DNA from: Clusia tigrina
Lineage: Eukaryota; Arthropoda; Insecta; Diptera; Clusiidae
DNA: 64,000 nt
Direction of reading: 5' to 3'
Assembly: GCA_920105625.2 (NCBI GenBank)
Contig: OV050030.1
Coordinates: forward strand, 321,274,368 to 321,338,367
Made by a program: the position numbers and the translations under genes
Shown here: in pieces, positions 22,549 to 33,340 of the stretch
Layout: each line of letters begins with the position of its first letter
How positions within the stretch are numbered: the stretch's first letter is position 1
The notes under the pieces: model-generated
The model's database searches: none
What the model saw: only the letters and a program-made list of their open reading frames with translations
What the model was told of the DNA's origin: nothing

Positions 22549-23493
22549 GACCATGTTCACATTAGCCTCAAAGAGTCGACTCATTTTGACAAGAGTCCGC
22601 ACTCTCGTGTTCATCTAAAATGCTGTCTGAACACCGCGGCGTCATTTTGACGTTTCCAAGCTGTCAGAATATTTTTCTTTTCCTTTTAGCAACATAAATC
22701 TATTGCGAAAGAAAATTAAAAATTCATTTAAAAATGAGTGATAGTGAGGAAGAAAGGATTTGTATTTTAATGTTATTAAATAATGCTAACATTGCTGCTT
22801 TGAAGCTATTAAAAGATAGGGAGACTTCGAAAAAAAGGCGCTTGTGGGTGAAAGACTGGAAGCTGAGAAGGGCACGTAAAGGTAAATTTTACCTTCTTCA
22901 TCAGGAGCTAAGGTTAGAGGATGCCCAATCGTACAGACAATATTTGCGAATGAACGAGGAATGTTTTTCGGAGCTGCTCATACACTTCTTCTATGCATGC
23001 TCCACTTTTTTTTTATTTTAAAATAGTATTTTTTTTCTCGCACATGTATTGGTTTCTTAAAGTTTTAATTTTAGTTTTCACTTCGTATGCAGTTACTTTT
23101 GGTCTGAGTAGCCTCAACTTCAATTCAAACTTCAAACCTTAAATTTTTTTATACGGTCTTTGTATTCTTCGGCCTTCGTATTGTAGAGCCATGGATTTTG
23201 CTCATAAAACGATATGAGCTCCATTGTTTGTGTCCTGTTCCAATTCATTATTTAAAAATTAATTTTATTATTCCGCGTTGATACAAAACTACACCAGCAA
23301 ATGTGAAATTAATAAATTTCACATCGGAAAATGTTAAATCTGCAAACGTCAAATCAGCAAATGTCAAAATGAGTCAAGAAATTTTTAACAAATTAAAAAA
23401 TCTCGCCTCACGTAACTTTTCTCTTCCCCGCTTCTCTCTTTGCCCGTAGACGTCAAAATGAGTCTACTCTTTGAGGCAAATGTGAACATGGTC
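22549..23493 (+). mobile_element. PIF/Harbinger-type DNA transposon, 945-bp internal-deletion copy
   Basis: The 42-bp terminal inverted repeats at 22549-22590 and 23452-23493 differ at only two positions (gaccatgttcacatt ... actcattttgac). They are flanked by the 3-bp direct repeat TAT (22546-22548 and 23494-23496), the target-site size of PIF/Harbinger. Inside is only the N-terminal part of a nuclease-like frame. The element lies within the remains of the gypsy-type LTR element, between its gag start and copy C. It would need enzymes from a complete relative to move. Confidence 0.85.
22734..23021 (+). pseudogene. Harbinger nuclease N-terminal fragment
   Basis: The frame of 95 codons starts MSDSEEERICILMLL. 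Residues about 34-75 read KKRRLWVKDWKLRRARKGKF, HQELRLEDAQSYRQYLRMNE and CFSELL, the characteristic segment preceding the DDE nuclease domain of PIF/Harbinger proteins (R-R-x-W-V, L-R-L-E-D, Y-x-R-Y-L-R-M). The frame ends in unrelated Phe-rich sequence, so the catalytic DDE domain has been deleted. The start has a suitable context (aaaaATG). Confidence 0.75.
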
Positions 23494-23599
23494 TATGGTT
23501 GCCAAGATACACTACGCAACAGCACAATAGCGACTAATGTTGCTACTTCTTTGACCGGCGCTACGGCGCCTTCAGGGTCGCAGAATTATCTACTTTTAT

Positions 23600-23833
23600 T
23601 ACGCTATGAATACTTACTCAACATTGGCTTTTTGGTGACATCTCGATTTGATCGGATGCAGGATGCTTTGCCTGCTTCAGGGTTCCTTGCCCTGGGTTCC
23701 CTCCAGATTTGTTGCAGGATGCTTTGTCTGCTTCAGTCTTCATTGCCCTGAGTTTCCTCCTGTAGTTCGAGATGACCGGCTGCGCCAAAATATTGGGGTC
23801 CTGCGTGTTGTCATCGCCGGTTGTAGCGAGCAC
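23600..23833 (-). pseudogene. Primer site and leader/gag start of the gypsy-type element, antisense
   Basis: On the minus strand tttggcgcagccggtcatct (about 23797-23778) resembles the TGGCGCAG primer-binding sites of gypsy-group elements and sits immediately inside copy B. It is followed by a short frame containing SNYRRKLRAMKTEADKA that stops near 23620. A 60-bp region is loosely repeated (caggatgctttgcctgcttc versus caggatgctttgtctgcttc). Whether the frame is Gag or leader is uncertain. Confidence 0.45.
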
Positions 23834-24262
23834 CGTTTTGCTGCCGGTAATAGGCGCTGGTGTGTGCGAAGAGCGTGGTTCCTAAAAGGCGCTTATAGCT
23901 ACCAAAGTAAAACACTGTGTATCTTCTGATAATAAAATATAAGAGGGGGTTTATTCTTAAAATCATAGAACTTTAATACTATTTATAGCTCGACTGACTC
24001 CGTTACGCATTGATTGATCGGTGGCAGTCGGTCAAACCATCTGACCTACTCAATATAAGAATGTCGATGGTGCATTCTATAGGCCAATGTCAAAACAAAA
24101 GCGGAACTGTAAACCTTCAAAGTTTACATAATAAATGAAACAAAAATCAACGCACCCTAAAAGCATGTGCGTGAATATAACTTATATGTTAACTAAACCA
24201 AATGTGTAGTATGTGTTAGGACTGGGTGCTGTGAGCCAACTACACGCTGGTAGCTTGATTCT
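23798..24262 (-). repeat. Gypsy-type LTR copy B, antisense, probable 5' LTR
   Basis: Read on the minus strand from 24262 it contains TGTAGTTGG, then a TATA-like gctataaatag, a polyadenylation signal aataaa (aagaataaacc), and ends at the primer-site-like tggcgcagcc. The match to copy A covers about 350 bp. Together with copy A and the partial copy C, this marks a gypsy-type element that has lost nearly all of gag-pol. Confidence 0.55.
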
Positions 24263-24559
24263 ATATCCATAATGAAAATTTAGTCGTATACTTTTTTTAT
24301 AAGCGTAATTTTTATTTTACATTCATGATGCCTGCTGAATTGTTGTATTCCTATTTAGTTTTGATTTAAAGTCTTCCTTCCTACTTCTTAACCCTATCAC
24401 TTCTTCTTCCATATTCTCTAAATAATAAATAAATTATTTTTACTATATTTCTTACTTTTTTTTCTATAGTAAGCAGAAACACTTGCCCATACATCCATTC
24501 CACATTTTCTATTCTATTGCAACAGGAACAGCTTGTGCCAATCTTTATATCGACGGCTT
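24263..24559. other. Non-coding AT-rich interval
   Basis: T-rich on the plus strand; no reading frame or repeat recognised between the LTR-like copy B and the BEL pol remnant. Confidence 0.4.
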
Positions 24560-26150
24560 TTCACTCGTAAAACGTTGTTAACCAAAATCGGATTTAAAGA
24601 TGTTTTCGATATTTTTTGCACTTCGCCTGTTTGCTTGATTGTCAAAATTTCCTCTTGTAAAATAGTTGTGTTTGCTGTATCCAATATAACGCAGCCTGCC
24701 CTATTTAGAAAGATGTGAGCTCTTCTACGCTGTTTTATTGACTTTTTTCATTTTATCGAAAACGTTGTTAACCAAAATCGGATTTAAAGATGTTTTCGAT
24801 ATTTTTTGCACTTCGCCTGTTTGCTTGATTGTCAAAATTTCCTCTTGTAAAATAGTTGTGTTTGCTGTATCCAATATAACTCAGCCTGCCCTATTTAGAA
24901 AGATGTGAGCTCTTCTACGCTGTTTTATTGACTTTTTCATTTTATCGAATTCTTTCGATTTTCTTCTACGTGCCTAATAATTCGAAAACGATTCCAGTTA
25001 CCTGTATTAATCGTTTGTAAATGCTGATTTTTTTCAATTGTTAAAATTAGCTGGCTTGTTTCTGATATATCCTCATATCGGAAATATTTTTCAGTGTGTT
25101 GATCGCTCAAAGTCAAATTGTTGTTTTCGACATATTTGTTGATTTTTCAAGTAACCATGCTGGACCATGTCTCCACAGCTGTGAAGATTTTTCGACTTTA
25201 ATACCTCGAGTGAGTAGATTAGCTGGATTATATTTAGCTTCACAATGTGGTTATTCGTAGACATTAGTCAAATTGTTGATTTCCTTTATTCTCGGCGTGT
25301 CCCAGCATCCAATTAAGGATAATTGTTGAGTCGGTCGATAAAGTTACGGTTTCCACCGTGACATCAATTGAGATCAAAATAAATTTTTATAGACGTGCTG
25401 CCACTAACGCAGCAGTAAGCTTCAATTTTGGTAAAGCTATCTCATGTTCATAATTTTTGTTAAGTGGACTTACGCATTTCTTTGAACAAATAAAACTGGA
25501 GTCATTTTTACCATCTGAATCGTCGCTGAAATTTTTAAATTCATTTCCCAGTTTTGTCCCAGGGCACATTTGCCTTCCTAACGTTTTGAAGTATTAATTT
25601 TATTCGTACAGTGCACAGCCCTAGTATTACCAAGGGATCGTACACTCTCGCCATTCCTCTGGTTACACTACGTAGGTCGTAGTTTATTCACGATCTCTAT
25701 TGCGTATTTCAAGTCACCGCTAATTCTGTCGCTCGCTGTGCACCAATTTACGCCAAGTACCCCTTGAATGATCGGCTGTTCGACGTCGTTAGTCATAAAT
25801 TGCCGCTTCAGTTGTAAGTCGTTTGTGCTCCATTTTCGCAAATTGAAATTTGCTGCACTCATTATTTCAGTTGCAGATAATCACTAGCGTTTCATCAGTC
25901 AACGAAACTTCAATTTTAGCTAGGCCTTCTAAATCTTGGAAAATCATGCAAATGATTTGACACACTAGCATCTTCCACCATATTAAGGTACAAAAGTATT
26001 CGAAATAAAAACCCTTTTGGCTGATGAATATCGCGTAGCTTATTCTACACAAGGATCTAGGTTTCACATTTTTGAATTTTATTAATTTGTGATGGTTTAT
26101 TAAAATTGAGTCAAGAGCTTTCTCGTCTTTTCCATCAAAAGCAGCCACTT
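24560..26150 (-). pseudogene. BEL/Pao pol remnant (RT end, RNase H, connection), antisense
   Basis: From high to low coordinates the minus strand gives NFNLRKWSTND and QGVLGVNW (25862-25668, the region after the RT YVDD box), then CSKKCVSPLNKN.HEIALPKL and TAALVAARL (25569-25387, RNase H). KYNPANLLTRGI and SQLWRHGPAWLLEKS follow at about 25230-25150, the BEL signature after RNase H. Below 25000 only decayed pre-integrase sequence remains, including a 190-bp duplication. Stops and shifts are frequent. No LTR is attached. The element differs in sequence from BEL-A, B and C. Confidence 0.75.
24570..24948. repeat. 190-bp tandem duplication
   Basis: Copy 1 from 24570 and copy 2 from 24760 (aacgttgttaaccaaaatcg ...) differ by one substitution (gcagcc/tcagcc) and one T in a T-run. 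The near identity implies a recent duplication compared with the heavily mutated host element. Confidence 0.95.
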
Positions 26151-26164
26151 CAGTTCGCGCTGAT

Positions 26165-26890
26165 TACGTTGTTTTTATGTACCGGCCACAAAAAAAATTC
26201 CCACAGATCGAAGTGTATCAAGACGCTCCTCATCTGCACCGACCACGACACGAAGTTGGAGTCATCCAATTTTTCAAGGTTAAAATACGCAATCATTTTA
26301 ATTTGCTTAATTTTTTTAATCTGTATATCAGTTTTTTAACTTCGACAAACGAAGAACACCACGCTGGCACAGTAACAAAACCGAACTTTTTTGTCTCCAC
26401 CTCACCAAAAAATAACTATTCCGCAATGCAAAAATTGCCAAAAATATGGAAACACCAAAAACTATTGTACTAAAAACCTTGTGAGTGTCAAAATGCACAG
26501 GTAACAACAGCACAATTAATTGGTATATCAAAAGAGCTATAATAGCAAATTAAATGCGCTCTCTGTAGAGAAAACCACACAGCAAATAATGAAGGCTGTA
26601 TGATTTACAAATCACTACAAATACAAAAATACCCGACATTACGTAAAAAAGAACTCCAACTCATGAACAAAAATCAGCATGTGAATATACCCACAGTGCA
26701 TACAAATAAAATCTATACACCTGGATTGACATATGCTAAAGTAGCAGCGATAAATACATAAACCGGAACGCAGCAATTAACATTATGATACCAACACAGC
26801 ATATCGACGATCTCGCAAATTTCAAAATAATGATGGAACAATTAATAATCTAAACGACAAGTATGATGAACATTGTGACACTGCTTGTAT
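26165..26890 (+). pseudogene. Jockey-D ORF1 remnant with zinc knuckles
   Basis: In one frame 26418-26472 reads IPQCKNCQKYGNTKNYCT, a CCHC-type knuckle whose His is replaced by Asn. It is followed in another frame by IKCALCRENHTANNEGCMIY and IQKYPTLRKKE. YTPGLTYAKVAA near 26710 matches the SYADIA segment of related ORF1 proteins. Stops are dense. The part before 26400 is not clearly alignable by eye. Confidence 0.65.
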
Positions 26891-26899
26891 TGAAACTAG

Positions 26900-28870
26900 A
26901 TGGTTTCCAGAAAGAAAATCACGTTTGCTATTTGGAATTCTAATAGACTTTTCCGCCACTTACTAGAACTTAAAACTTTCATGTGCGACCATTCAATTGA
27001 CATTATGCTAATATCTGAAACGTATACTCTTAACAAAGCTATAATAATATACTATAATATTTATTATACAAATGACCCTGACAATCGAACACACGGGGGA
27101 ACAGTAATTATTATAAAGAAATCCTTTAAAAGTCTATAACTAGAAGAATGTAAAACACATCACATCCAAGCCGCCTCTATAGAGATAAGTGAATTGAGAG
27201 AATAATATAATGCAAAAAATAAATAAAATAGGACAAAAAAGAAGACTCAGGAACAAAGGGCAAACTACTAGATACCCTGAAGTCAAAGCTAAATTAAATA
27301 AAGCGGCTAAAGAACTGAAGACAACGATAAAACAATAAGAGGATTGCAAGCTAGAGAATTATCTAAACAATTTAGAGACAACGGCCGCTACAAATTATTC
27401 TCTTTGGAAGGCTACTAAAAACTAAACAGTGCAATAATACATAAACCGCCCATAAAAATATAAAATATTACCTGGGCAAAAACAAACATTCAAAAGCAAT
27501 TCCTCTCAATATACTTCGCAAACATTTTCAGTAAAGACATGGACACTCAAAATATCCAAGTTAACAACCTACACAATGCCCACTACAACAAAAGAAAAAT
27601 GTCGACTTGCTGAAATTAAAACACAAATCTCGAAAGTGAAAAACAAAAAAGATACCTGGATACATCCTAATCAACGGGAAAGTATTGAACGAGCTACCTG
27701 ACTCTATAATAATATATATTGGAAATATATTTAATGCCATATTTATTTAGACTAAACCATTTTCCAGTCTTGTGGAAGGTAGCTACAATAATAGCAATCC
27801 TGAAATCAAACAAAGACGCAACAAGAACCAGCTCTTATCGACCCATCAGTCTCTTTCCAATTCTTTCAAAGGTATTTGAGAAAATACTGTGTAATAGAAT
27901 TGAACTTTCTCTTGACAGAGCAAAAAGTTATTCCAAGCCACCAGTTCCGATTTAGAAAGCATCATTCAACCGTGGAACAAGTCCAGAGAGTTGTAGATAA
28001 AAATTTGGACGACATGGATAAACAAAGTATTGCGTGGCGGTATTTTTGGATATTGCTAAAGCGTTTGATAGAGTTTGGGAGAAAGGTTGGTTGGTTGGTT
28101 GGTTTTAGTGGCTAATCCAAGTCAGTCCTCACATGGATCACAATTATCGCCTTAGCGACGTTTTGATACCACAACCTCTCCACTTTGTGGAATTTAGGTA
28201 TCTTAAAAGATCTTTCGGTTTTACACCCGAGAGATCGGATAAACTCGCTAGGAAATAGTTTCCTAGTGTTTCTTGCGGCCGCTAGAGCTGAGCATTTGCA
28301 AAGAAAATGGATTAGGGTTTCCTTCTCTTCTGAGTTTCCACAACTTCTACAATGGATATTGTACGTTCTCTTCAATTTCTCTGCATGAGTACCCACGAAC
28401 CAGTGACCCGTAAAGGCCGCAGTGAGGCGGCTTGTGTCCCTGCGGTCCCTGTTTATAAGATCCCTAGATCTCGCTGTGTTGAAGATTGGCAGAAAGGACT
28501 TTTAAATAAAATAAATAGTGCACTACCTTTCAACTATCATTACTTGTTAAAAAGCTTTATAAGCAATAGACACTTTTACATAAAATACTCAGATGAATGT
28601 TCAAATATATTACAAATGACAGCGAGAGTGCCCCAGGGTAGTACACTAGACCACTATTATATTTAATATATACTGCTGAAATTCCAACCCCCACAATACC
28701 AGGAAACATGATAGCAACATTTGCAGACGATACTGTACTAACAGGAAATCCGAGAAACATCCTGTAACAATTAAAGACGAAATAATTTAAATTCAACCCA
28801 GCGCAAAATACCTTGGCATAATAATCGACGCGAAACTTACCTGGAGACAACGCATAAAAAGTAAACAATA
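26900..28870 (+). pseudogene. Jockey-D ORF2: endonuclease and RT remnants
   Basis: The start MVSRKKITFAIWNSN with LISETYTLNK and HGGTVIIIKKS is the endonuclease N-terminus; the catalytic core after it is deleted. RT segments are LWKVATIIAILKSNKDATR, SYRPISLFPILSKVF, FRKHHSTVEQVQRV and the AKAFDRVWEKG segment, which is interrupted at 28086. After the insertion come LLNKINSALPFNYHYLL, ARVPQGS and TFADDTVLTG (about 28720). The copy is dead. Confidence 0.75.
28087..28490 (-). mobile_element. LOA-B: 5'-truncated LOA LINE tail inserted in Jockey-D
   Basis: A 404-bp antisense insertion is flanked by the 7-bp direct repeat agaaagg (28080-28086 and 28491-28497). It encodes the C-terminal domain of LOA ORF2 (THAEKLKRTYNIHCRSCGNS, EEKETLIHFLCKCSAL, ending VRTDLD), homologous to the end of LOA-C. 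On the minus strand its 3' end is a tetranucleotide tail of five CCAA-type units (plus strand ggtt from 28085) instead of poly-A. A frameshift near 28395 separates the upstream GHW segment from the rest. Confidence 0.85.
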
Positions 28871-28944
28871 CGAATAAGAAAAAAATTCAGACAATTCCAA
28901 ATTATCACTACATAATAAACAAAAAATAGATAAGATATTAATCA

Positions 28945-29460
28945 TAAGCCACCCAGCAGGTACTGCGCGCCGTTGCTCGGCTATTATAATAAAAAATATA
29001 ATTAAACACGAAGTAAATTAGCCTTATCAGAAAGAATATTTACAAGTTTCTAATGTTACAATTTACGATGGCAATGGTAGTTTCACTATCTCAGCTGTAT
29101 ACTGTCCCCCAAGATATGTAGTAAAAAAATATCAATTTGAACATTATTTTAAATCCTTAGGCACAAGATTCCTATCAGGAGGTGACTTTAACTCGGAATA
29201 TCTTCAGTGGTGCTCGAAAACCTATAATCCTGAAGGTAAAGAACTCTTTAAGACTGTAGATGATGTGGGATTTATACCACTCTCAACAGGAAAACCTACA
29301 TATTGGCCATCGGATCCAACTAAAACGCCGGATTTGACCGGCCGGATCGACTTTTGTATACTTAAATAATCATATAAAACTCGAAGACAACTATGATCTT
29401 TCATCTGACTATTCTACGATGCTACCTCATGTACACAATGCTAACACCAACTGGGCTTGT
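28945..29460 (+). pseudogene. Jockey-E: LINE endonuclease fragment
   Basis: Plus-strand reading gives RCSAIIIKNIIKHE, TISAVYCPPRYVVKK, LSGGDFNSEYLQW (about 29175), GKPTYWPSDPTKTPD and IDFCIL. The SDHSP box has become SDYST. This is the core of a Jockey endonuclease, cut on both sides (Jockey-D before, Jockey-F 5' end after). The last recognisable residues are NANTNW. An 8-bp hairpin, actgggct/agcccagt, closes the fragment at about 29450-29470. Confidence 0.7.
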
Positions 29461-29560
29461 ACAGCCCAGTAATTTCAGGAAATCTGGCGCTAAAGCTGCC
29501 TGATGCTTTATTATTTGTATTGTTTGGGGGTTTTTTTTCGTTGAGAAGTGTGAGAAGTAA

Positions 29561-29567
29561 AGACGTG
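29561..29567 (+). promoter_or_regulatory. DPE-like AGACGTG at Jockey-F 5' end
   Basis: The heptamer AGACGTG followed by cgttttgtgctc parallels the 5' UTR of the CR1-group LINE (agacgtgtttgttttgtgct at 15184). Such elements lie downstream of the start site in fly LINE internal promoters. The start site itself is not demonstrable here. Confidence 0.4.
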
Positions 29568-29801
29568 CGTTTTGTGCTCCTTAAGAAAATGCAAGTTCAA
29601 GTGCTTAGAACGATTGTAAAATAAAATAAGTCTTGTCATATACAAAAAGAGACATCAATATATGTATGTAGAACAGATGCTCTTTTTAACGAAATTGAAC
29701 AGCAGCGTTGCCAGTTTATAAAAATATAATTTTTATTTTTTGTGCTGCCACCTTGTAACAGCTGTAAAATACAAAAATAAGATATAAAGGAATACTGAGA
29801 T

Positions 29802-30990
29802 ATGGATGATGAACCTCCTCCTGGTGGTGATGAGCCACAGGACGGAAATTACTCAATAGAGTTGCTTAACCAAAAATTACAGAAATGGAGTCGAATGTGT
29901 TAACTTAAGGGAGGACGAGTCAAATAATATCCAACCCATCCGACTTCAAAACAATGTATGCTATCAAACTGGTGAAGAGGAGCTTTCACGTGTAACCGAT
30001 TGGATCCTGAAAGCGAGAAGGCCAACTAAAAAGAGACGCTCCGAATCGTCTCCCAACCTCATCCAGACTTCCTTAGCTTAGTCCAATATTCAACATGCTG
30101 GTAAAACAGAGCATAACAGCATTAGGAAGACAAATGACCTCCACCAATTTTGATAGAAGATCATGAGTATCAAACTCTTTACAATTTAATGAACACATAT
30201 TCTAAAGAAGAATTTTTTCTTCAATTGCTAAACAATGGAGTCTTCAAAGTTACGACATTTGATATTGACTACAGGTCTATCACAAAAGTACTCTCAAGTA
30301 CAGAAATCTCCTGGCATAGTTAAGAATAAACAAATTCGACCTTTCAAAGTTATTGCGAAAAATCTTTACCAAAATACATTGTTTGCAACCTGAAGAGCCA
30401 AGGATTCAAATCGTCGAAAACCATCCATAGTCCAATCCGTTAGTCGTACAAAAAACTCCTGTGGCAAAACACTTTTGTGAGCAGCAACAGCCAACTATCG
30501 AGGTTGCGTCTTTGCGAAAGAACTCGAAAAGATAAGAAAGAAAAAAACCGCTCAAGTGAAACAGTTTCCCAAACACTAAATAAATTTAATAACCATAGAA
30601 TAGAAAAGCACCTACTAAATTAGAACAATCAATAAATTCAGCAAGGCATGCGTAAATATTTAAGCACCTTATTGAACTAGAACTCATTTTGAATCACAGA
30701 AATATTGATGTTTGTACGATATGCGAAACTATAAAAATCATTCATATTTAAAATTGAATAATTTCCATACATACAACATTATACAACAATGCAATTGTGC
30801 ACGAAGGGGTAGTGCTATTCTAATAAAAATAACTCTGAAACATTTTGAAGAAGAAAAACTTGGAACTACTGTTACCATTGAGACCAAAAAAAATGATCAT
30901 AAGACAGCAACAAATGGGTCGGAAGTGGTGCGGAGAAAGCTGAAGTATTCGATGATTACATTACAATAACGAGCAAAAAGGATGATTTGA
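29802..30990 (+). pseudogene. Jockey-F ORF1 and endonuclease remnants
   Basis: The first 33 codons from ATG 29802 are open (MDDEPPPGGDEPQDGNYSIE) and stop at about 29900. Later pieces include LYNLMNTYSKEEFFLQLLN (about 30180) and a short frame 30712-30969 whose ARRGSAILIKITLKH resembles the ARGGTAIIIKN segment of Jockey endonucleases. The knuckle region and the endonuclease core are not recognisable. Confidence 0.5.
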
Positions 30991-31012
30991 CTAGAGACTG
31001 AAATCCAATGTA

Positions 31013-31848
31013 AAGGGTTTTTCAAAAGAAACGCTACAAAAGTAAATTGATAGTGATAGCAAACGACGCCATATTTTTTCCCGCTCTTTTGACATTTCTC
31101 TTCAGTAAGGTTTGCCATTTCATCGTGCAAAGATATACGAGCCAACAATGAGTCGAAATTATTAAAATTTCCTACCGAAATTCGGAGTCAGTCGCCTCAA
31201 CTTTAAGAGCGCTACGTCCAATTTACGATGAGGCTCATTTCTGGCTGAATGGCTTCGTCAATAAGCAAAATATGCGTTATTGGTTAGACAGCAATCCACA
31301 CGTACTCCATGAGTCATCATTGCATCCCGAAAAAATTACGGTTTGGTGCGGTTTATGGGCCGGCGGCGTCATTGGGCCGTACTTCTTCCGTGATGATCGT
31401 GATGTGGTTCCAACAGGACGGCGCCACAAGCCACACAGCGAATGTCACAATCAATTTACTGCAAACCAAGTTTGGTGAACGTGTTATCTCACGAAATGGC
31501 CCAGTCGATTGGCCGCCTCGGTCGTGCGATTTGACGCCGTTAGATTATTTCCTGTGGGGCTACGTCAAGTCTATGGTCTATGCGCAAGCGACGATTGATG
31601 AACTTCGTACGAATATCGAACGTGACATTGCAGCAGTATCGGCCGATTATTGCTTGAAAACCGTTGAAAATTGGGTTCAGTGTCTGGACTTCTGCAAGCG
31701 TGCCCGTGGTGGCCATGCAAAAGAAATCGAGTTCCATGCATAATGGCATCGAACGTACTTTCACAGGAATAAAGAATTTCATTGATATCTAAAACCGGTT
31801 TTGTTTTATTTAAAAAAACTTTTGTAGCGCTGTTATTCAAAAACCCTA
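31013..31848 (+). mobile_element. Mariner-1: Tc1/mariner-superfamily element with internal deletion
   Basis: The terminal inverted repeats share agggttttt at the tip and cgctacaaaagt inside (31014-31043 and 31818-31847) with a variable middle. TA dinucleotides flank both ends (31011-31012, 31849-31850). The 836-bp length is short for the family and the transposase N-terminus is missing, so an internal deletion is likely. It interrupts Jockey-F. Confidence 0.8.
31215..31743 (+). pseudogene. Mariner-1 transposase, catalytic half, one frameshift
   Basis: The first frame gives YDEAHFWLNGFVNKQNMRYW (first catalytic Asp in DEAHF) and EKITVWCGLWAGGVIGPYFF. A shift near 31400 moves to 31309-31743 with MWFQQDGATSHTAN (second Asp), WPPRSCDLTPLDYFLWGYVK (third acidic residue) and the C-terminus CKRARGGHAKEIEFHA. 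The DNA-binding half is absent. The enzyme would cut and paste at TA sites; this copy cannot. Confidence 0.8.
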
Positions 31849-32084
31849 TATATGTGACAAGGAAATTTCCGAAATCATTAACAAAGGATTAAAATCAAAC
31901 AAATCCCCAGATTCCGATAAAACAGAATTGCTCAAACAGATCACAAGAAAATAATAATCGCTGTATTAAAATTTAAGTAACTCTCTTATGTATGTAACAA
32001 CACATGTAATGTAGCCTCATACCGACCAATATCTCTGCTATCGATGATCACAAAAGTTTTTGAAAAACTGCTCATTAAAAATGA

Positions 32085-32926
32085 AGTTGATAGAATCATA
32101 CCTTACAGATAGAACCCAAGCGGTTTACCAACCCCGTCAGTGTGATGACGAGACATCGGATTTTTTGTCGGTAGTACGAGGTGTACCTCAGGGGTCCATA
32201 TTGGGGCCTCTTCTTTTTTGTATATATATAAATGATCTAACGACTGCATTGCATGATTGTGATATTCATCTGTATGCTGATGACGTCCAACTTTACATAA
32301 GCTGTAAAAGGGACGAAATTATTAATTGTGTCACTCAAATTAATAATGACTTATTTAATGTTTATAATTGGGCAACGAAAAATGGGCTTTGCCTTAATCC
32401 TGCTAAGTCAAAATGTTTAGTGACTTACAAGAAACACTTTGATACCACAATACTACCCATTATTATAATGAAAGGGTATGTGATTGAATGTGTAACCACG
32501 GCTAAAAACCTGGGAGTTATATTTGATGGCACTCTAACATGGAGTAACCACGTTGCTGTCATGGTTGGCAAAGTTTACGGTATGCTGCGTTCACTGTGGT
32601 CAACGCAATATTTCACCCCACAAGGAATCAGAATGCTGTCGGCTAAGGCTTACCTTCTCCCAATATTGCTGTATGGTTGTGAAATTTTTGCGAATTGTGA
32701 TACAGTTAGCAAACGAAAGCTTAATGTCCTATTTAATAATATAACAAGGTATATGTATGTCTTGAGTAGAACAGCTCATGTATCCACTTTATCAAGGCAA
32801 GCTTTTGGGATCACATTCGATCAACTCTTGGAGTCTCAGACTATCATCTTTCTTCACAAGATTATTTACACCCGGGAACCTCCATATTTGTTTAGATGTC
32901 TCAGGTTCACACGTTCCTGTCGTTGA
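32085..32926 (+). pseudogene. CR1-group LINE reverse transcriptase fragment
   Basis: The 280-codon open frame has KLIESYLTDRTQAVY, VVRGVPQGSILGPLLFCIY and IHLYADDVQLYIS (about 32275, catalytic Asp pair), then CLNPAKSKCLV, KNLGVIFDGTLTWSNHV and a thumb/C-terminal part ending FRCLRFTRSCR. This is the same clade as the LINE at 15160-19296 but clearly a different family. It is cut on the left within RT (junction with Jockey-F at about 32085) and on the right about 60 codons before the natural end, where copia-1 begins. Confidence 0.8.
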
Positions 32927-33083
32927 TAGTCGAATCGTCATACAAAAGTCCACTCTAGAAGAAATCACCCTAATGATTGATCGATGCAATTTTTTCCATA
33001 TTGCCAGAGCAAATACAACGAAAGAGGCCTGGGATGCTTTGATGGCTGTATACGAGGACAGTGGATTAACACGGAAATTGGAG

Positions 33084-33182
<99 letters not shown>

Positions 33183-33340
33183 CCATGGTCATAGCTTAAC
33201 AAATGCAAGTTTGAAAACTGAAGACGAAGTTGTTGCATCACTCATGTTAGCAGGGGTGCCAAATAATTTTCGTCCACTAGCCTTAGCAGTGAAAAATTTT
33301 AAACGTAAACTTAGCGTAAAAAATTCATAATTGCCAGACG
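32927..33340 (+). pseudogene. Copia-1 Gag fragment, split by (AT)n
   Basis: Before the AT tract the frame reads VVDSRIVIQKSTLEEI, FHIARANTTKEAWDALM and AVYEDSGLTRKLEL, the copia Gag pattern TAKEAWDAL...YEDSGLTRK. After the tract SLKTEDEVVASLMLAGVPNN and FRPLALAVKNF follow. The bases between have been replaced by TA dinucleotides. The knuckle region is not found; a stop-rich stretch leads to the protease. Confidence 0.75.
33085..33179. repeat. (AT)n microsatellite inside copia-1 Gag
   Basis: About 95 bp of TA dinucleotides, one phase slip near 33089. It sits between two pieces of the same Gag. Confidence 0.95.

Larger units (their letters stand above)
26160..28940 (+). mobile_element. Jockey-D: decayed Jockey LINE with an inserted LOA tail
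   Basis: In order: ORF1 knuckle region (26420-26620), ORF1 end, ORF2 endonuclease (26900-27140), linker, RT (27720-28080), a 404-bp antisense LOA insertion (28087-28490), then the RT remainder (28498-28870). Several internal deletions are evident, since the region after the FADD box jumps to the AKYLGIIIDAKLTW segment. No 3' tail is seen, and the end merges with another Jockey fragment at about 28945. Confidence 0.7.
29535..32085 (+). mobile_element. Jockey-F: decayed Jockey LINE split by mariner-1
   Basis: A LINE-like 5' UTR with AGACGTG (29561-29567) is followed by an ORF1 start (ATG 29802, MDDEPPPGGDEPQDGNYS), ORF1 remnants, an endonuclease scrap (about 30780-30900, ARRGSAILIKITLKHFEE), mariner-1 (31013-31848) and RT scraps (KSNKSPDSDKTELLKQ near 31900, then ASYRPISLLSMITKVFEKLL near 32020-32075). 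It then meets an unrelated CR1-group RT fragment. Stops are dense throughout. Confidence 0.65.
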
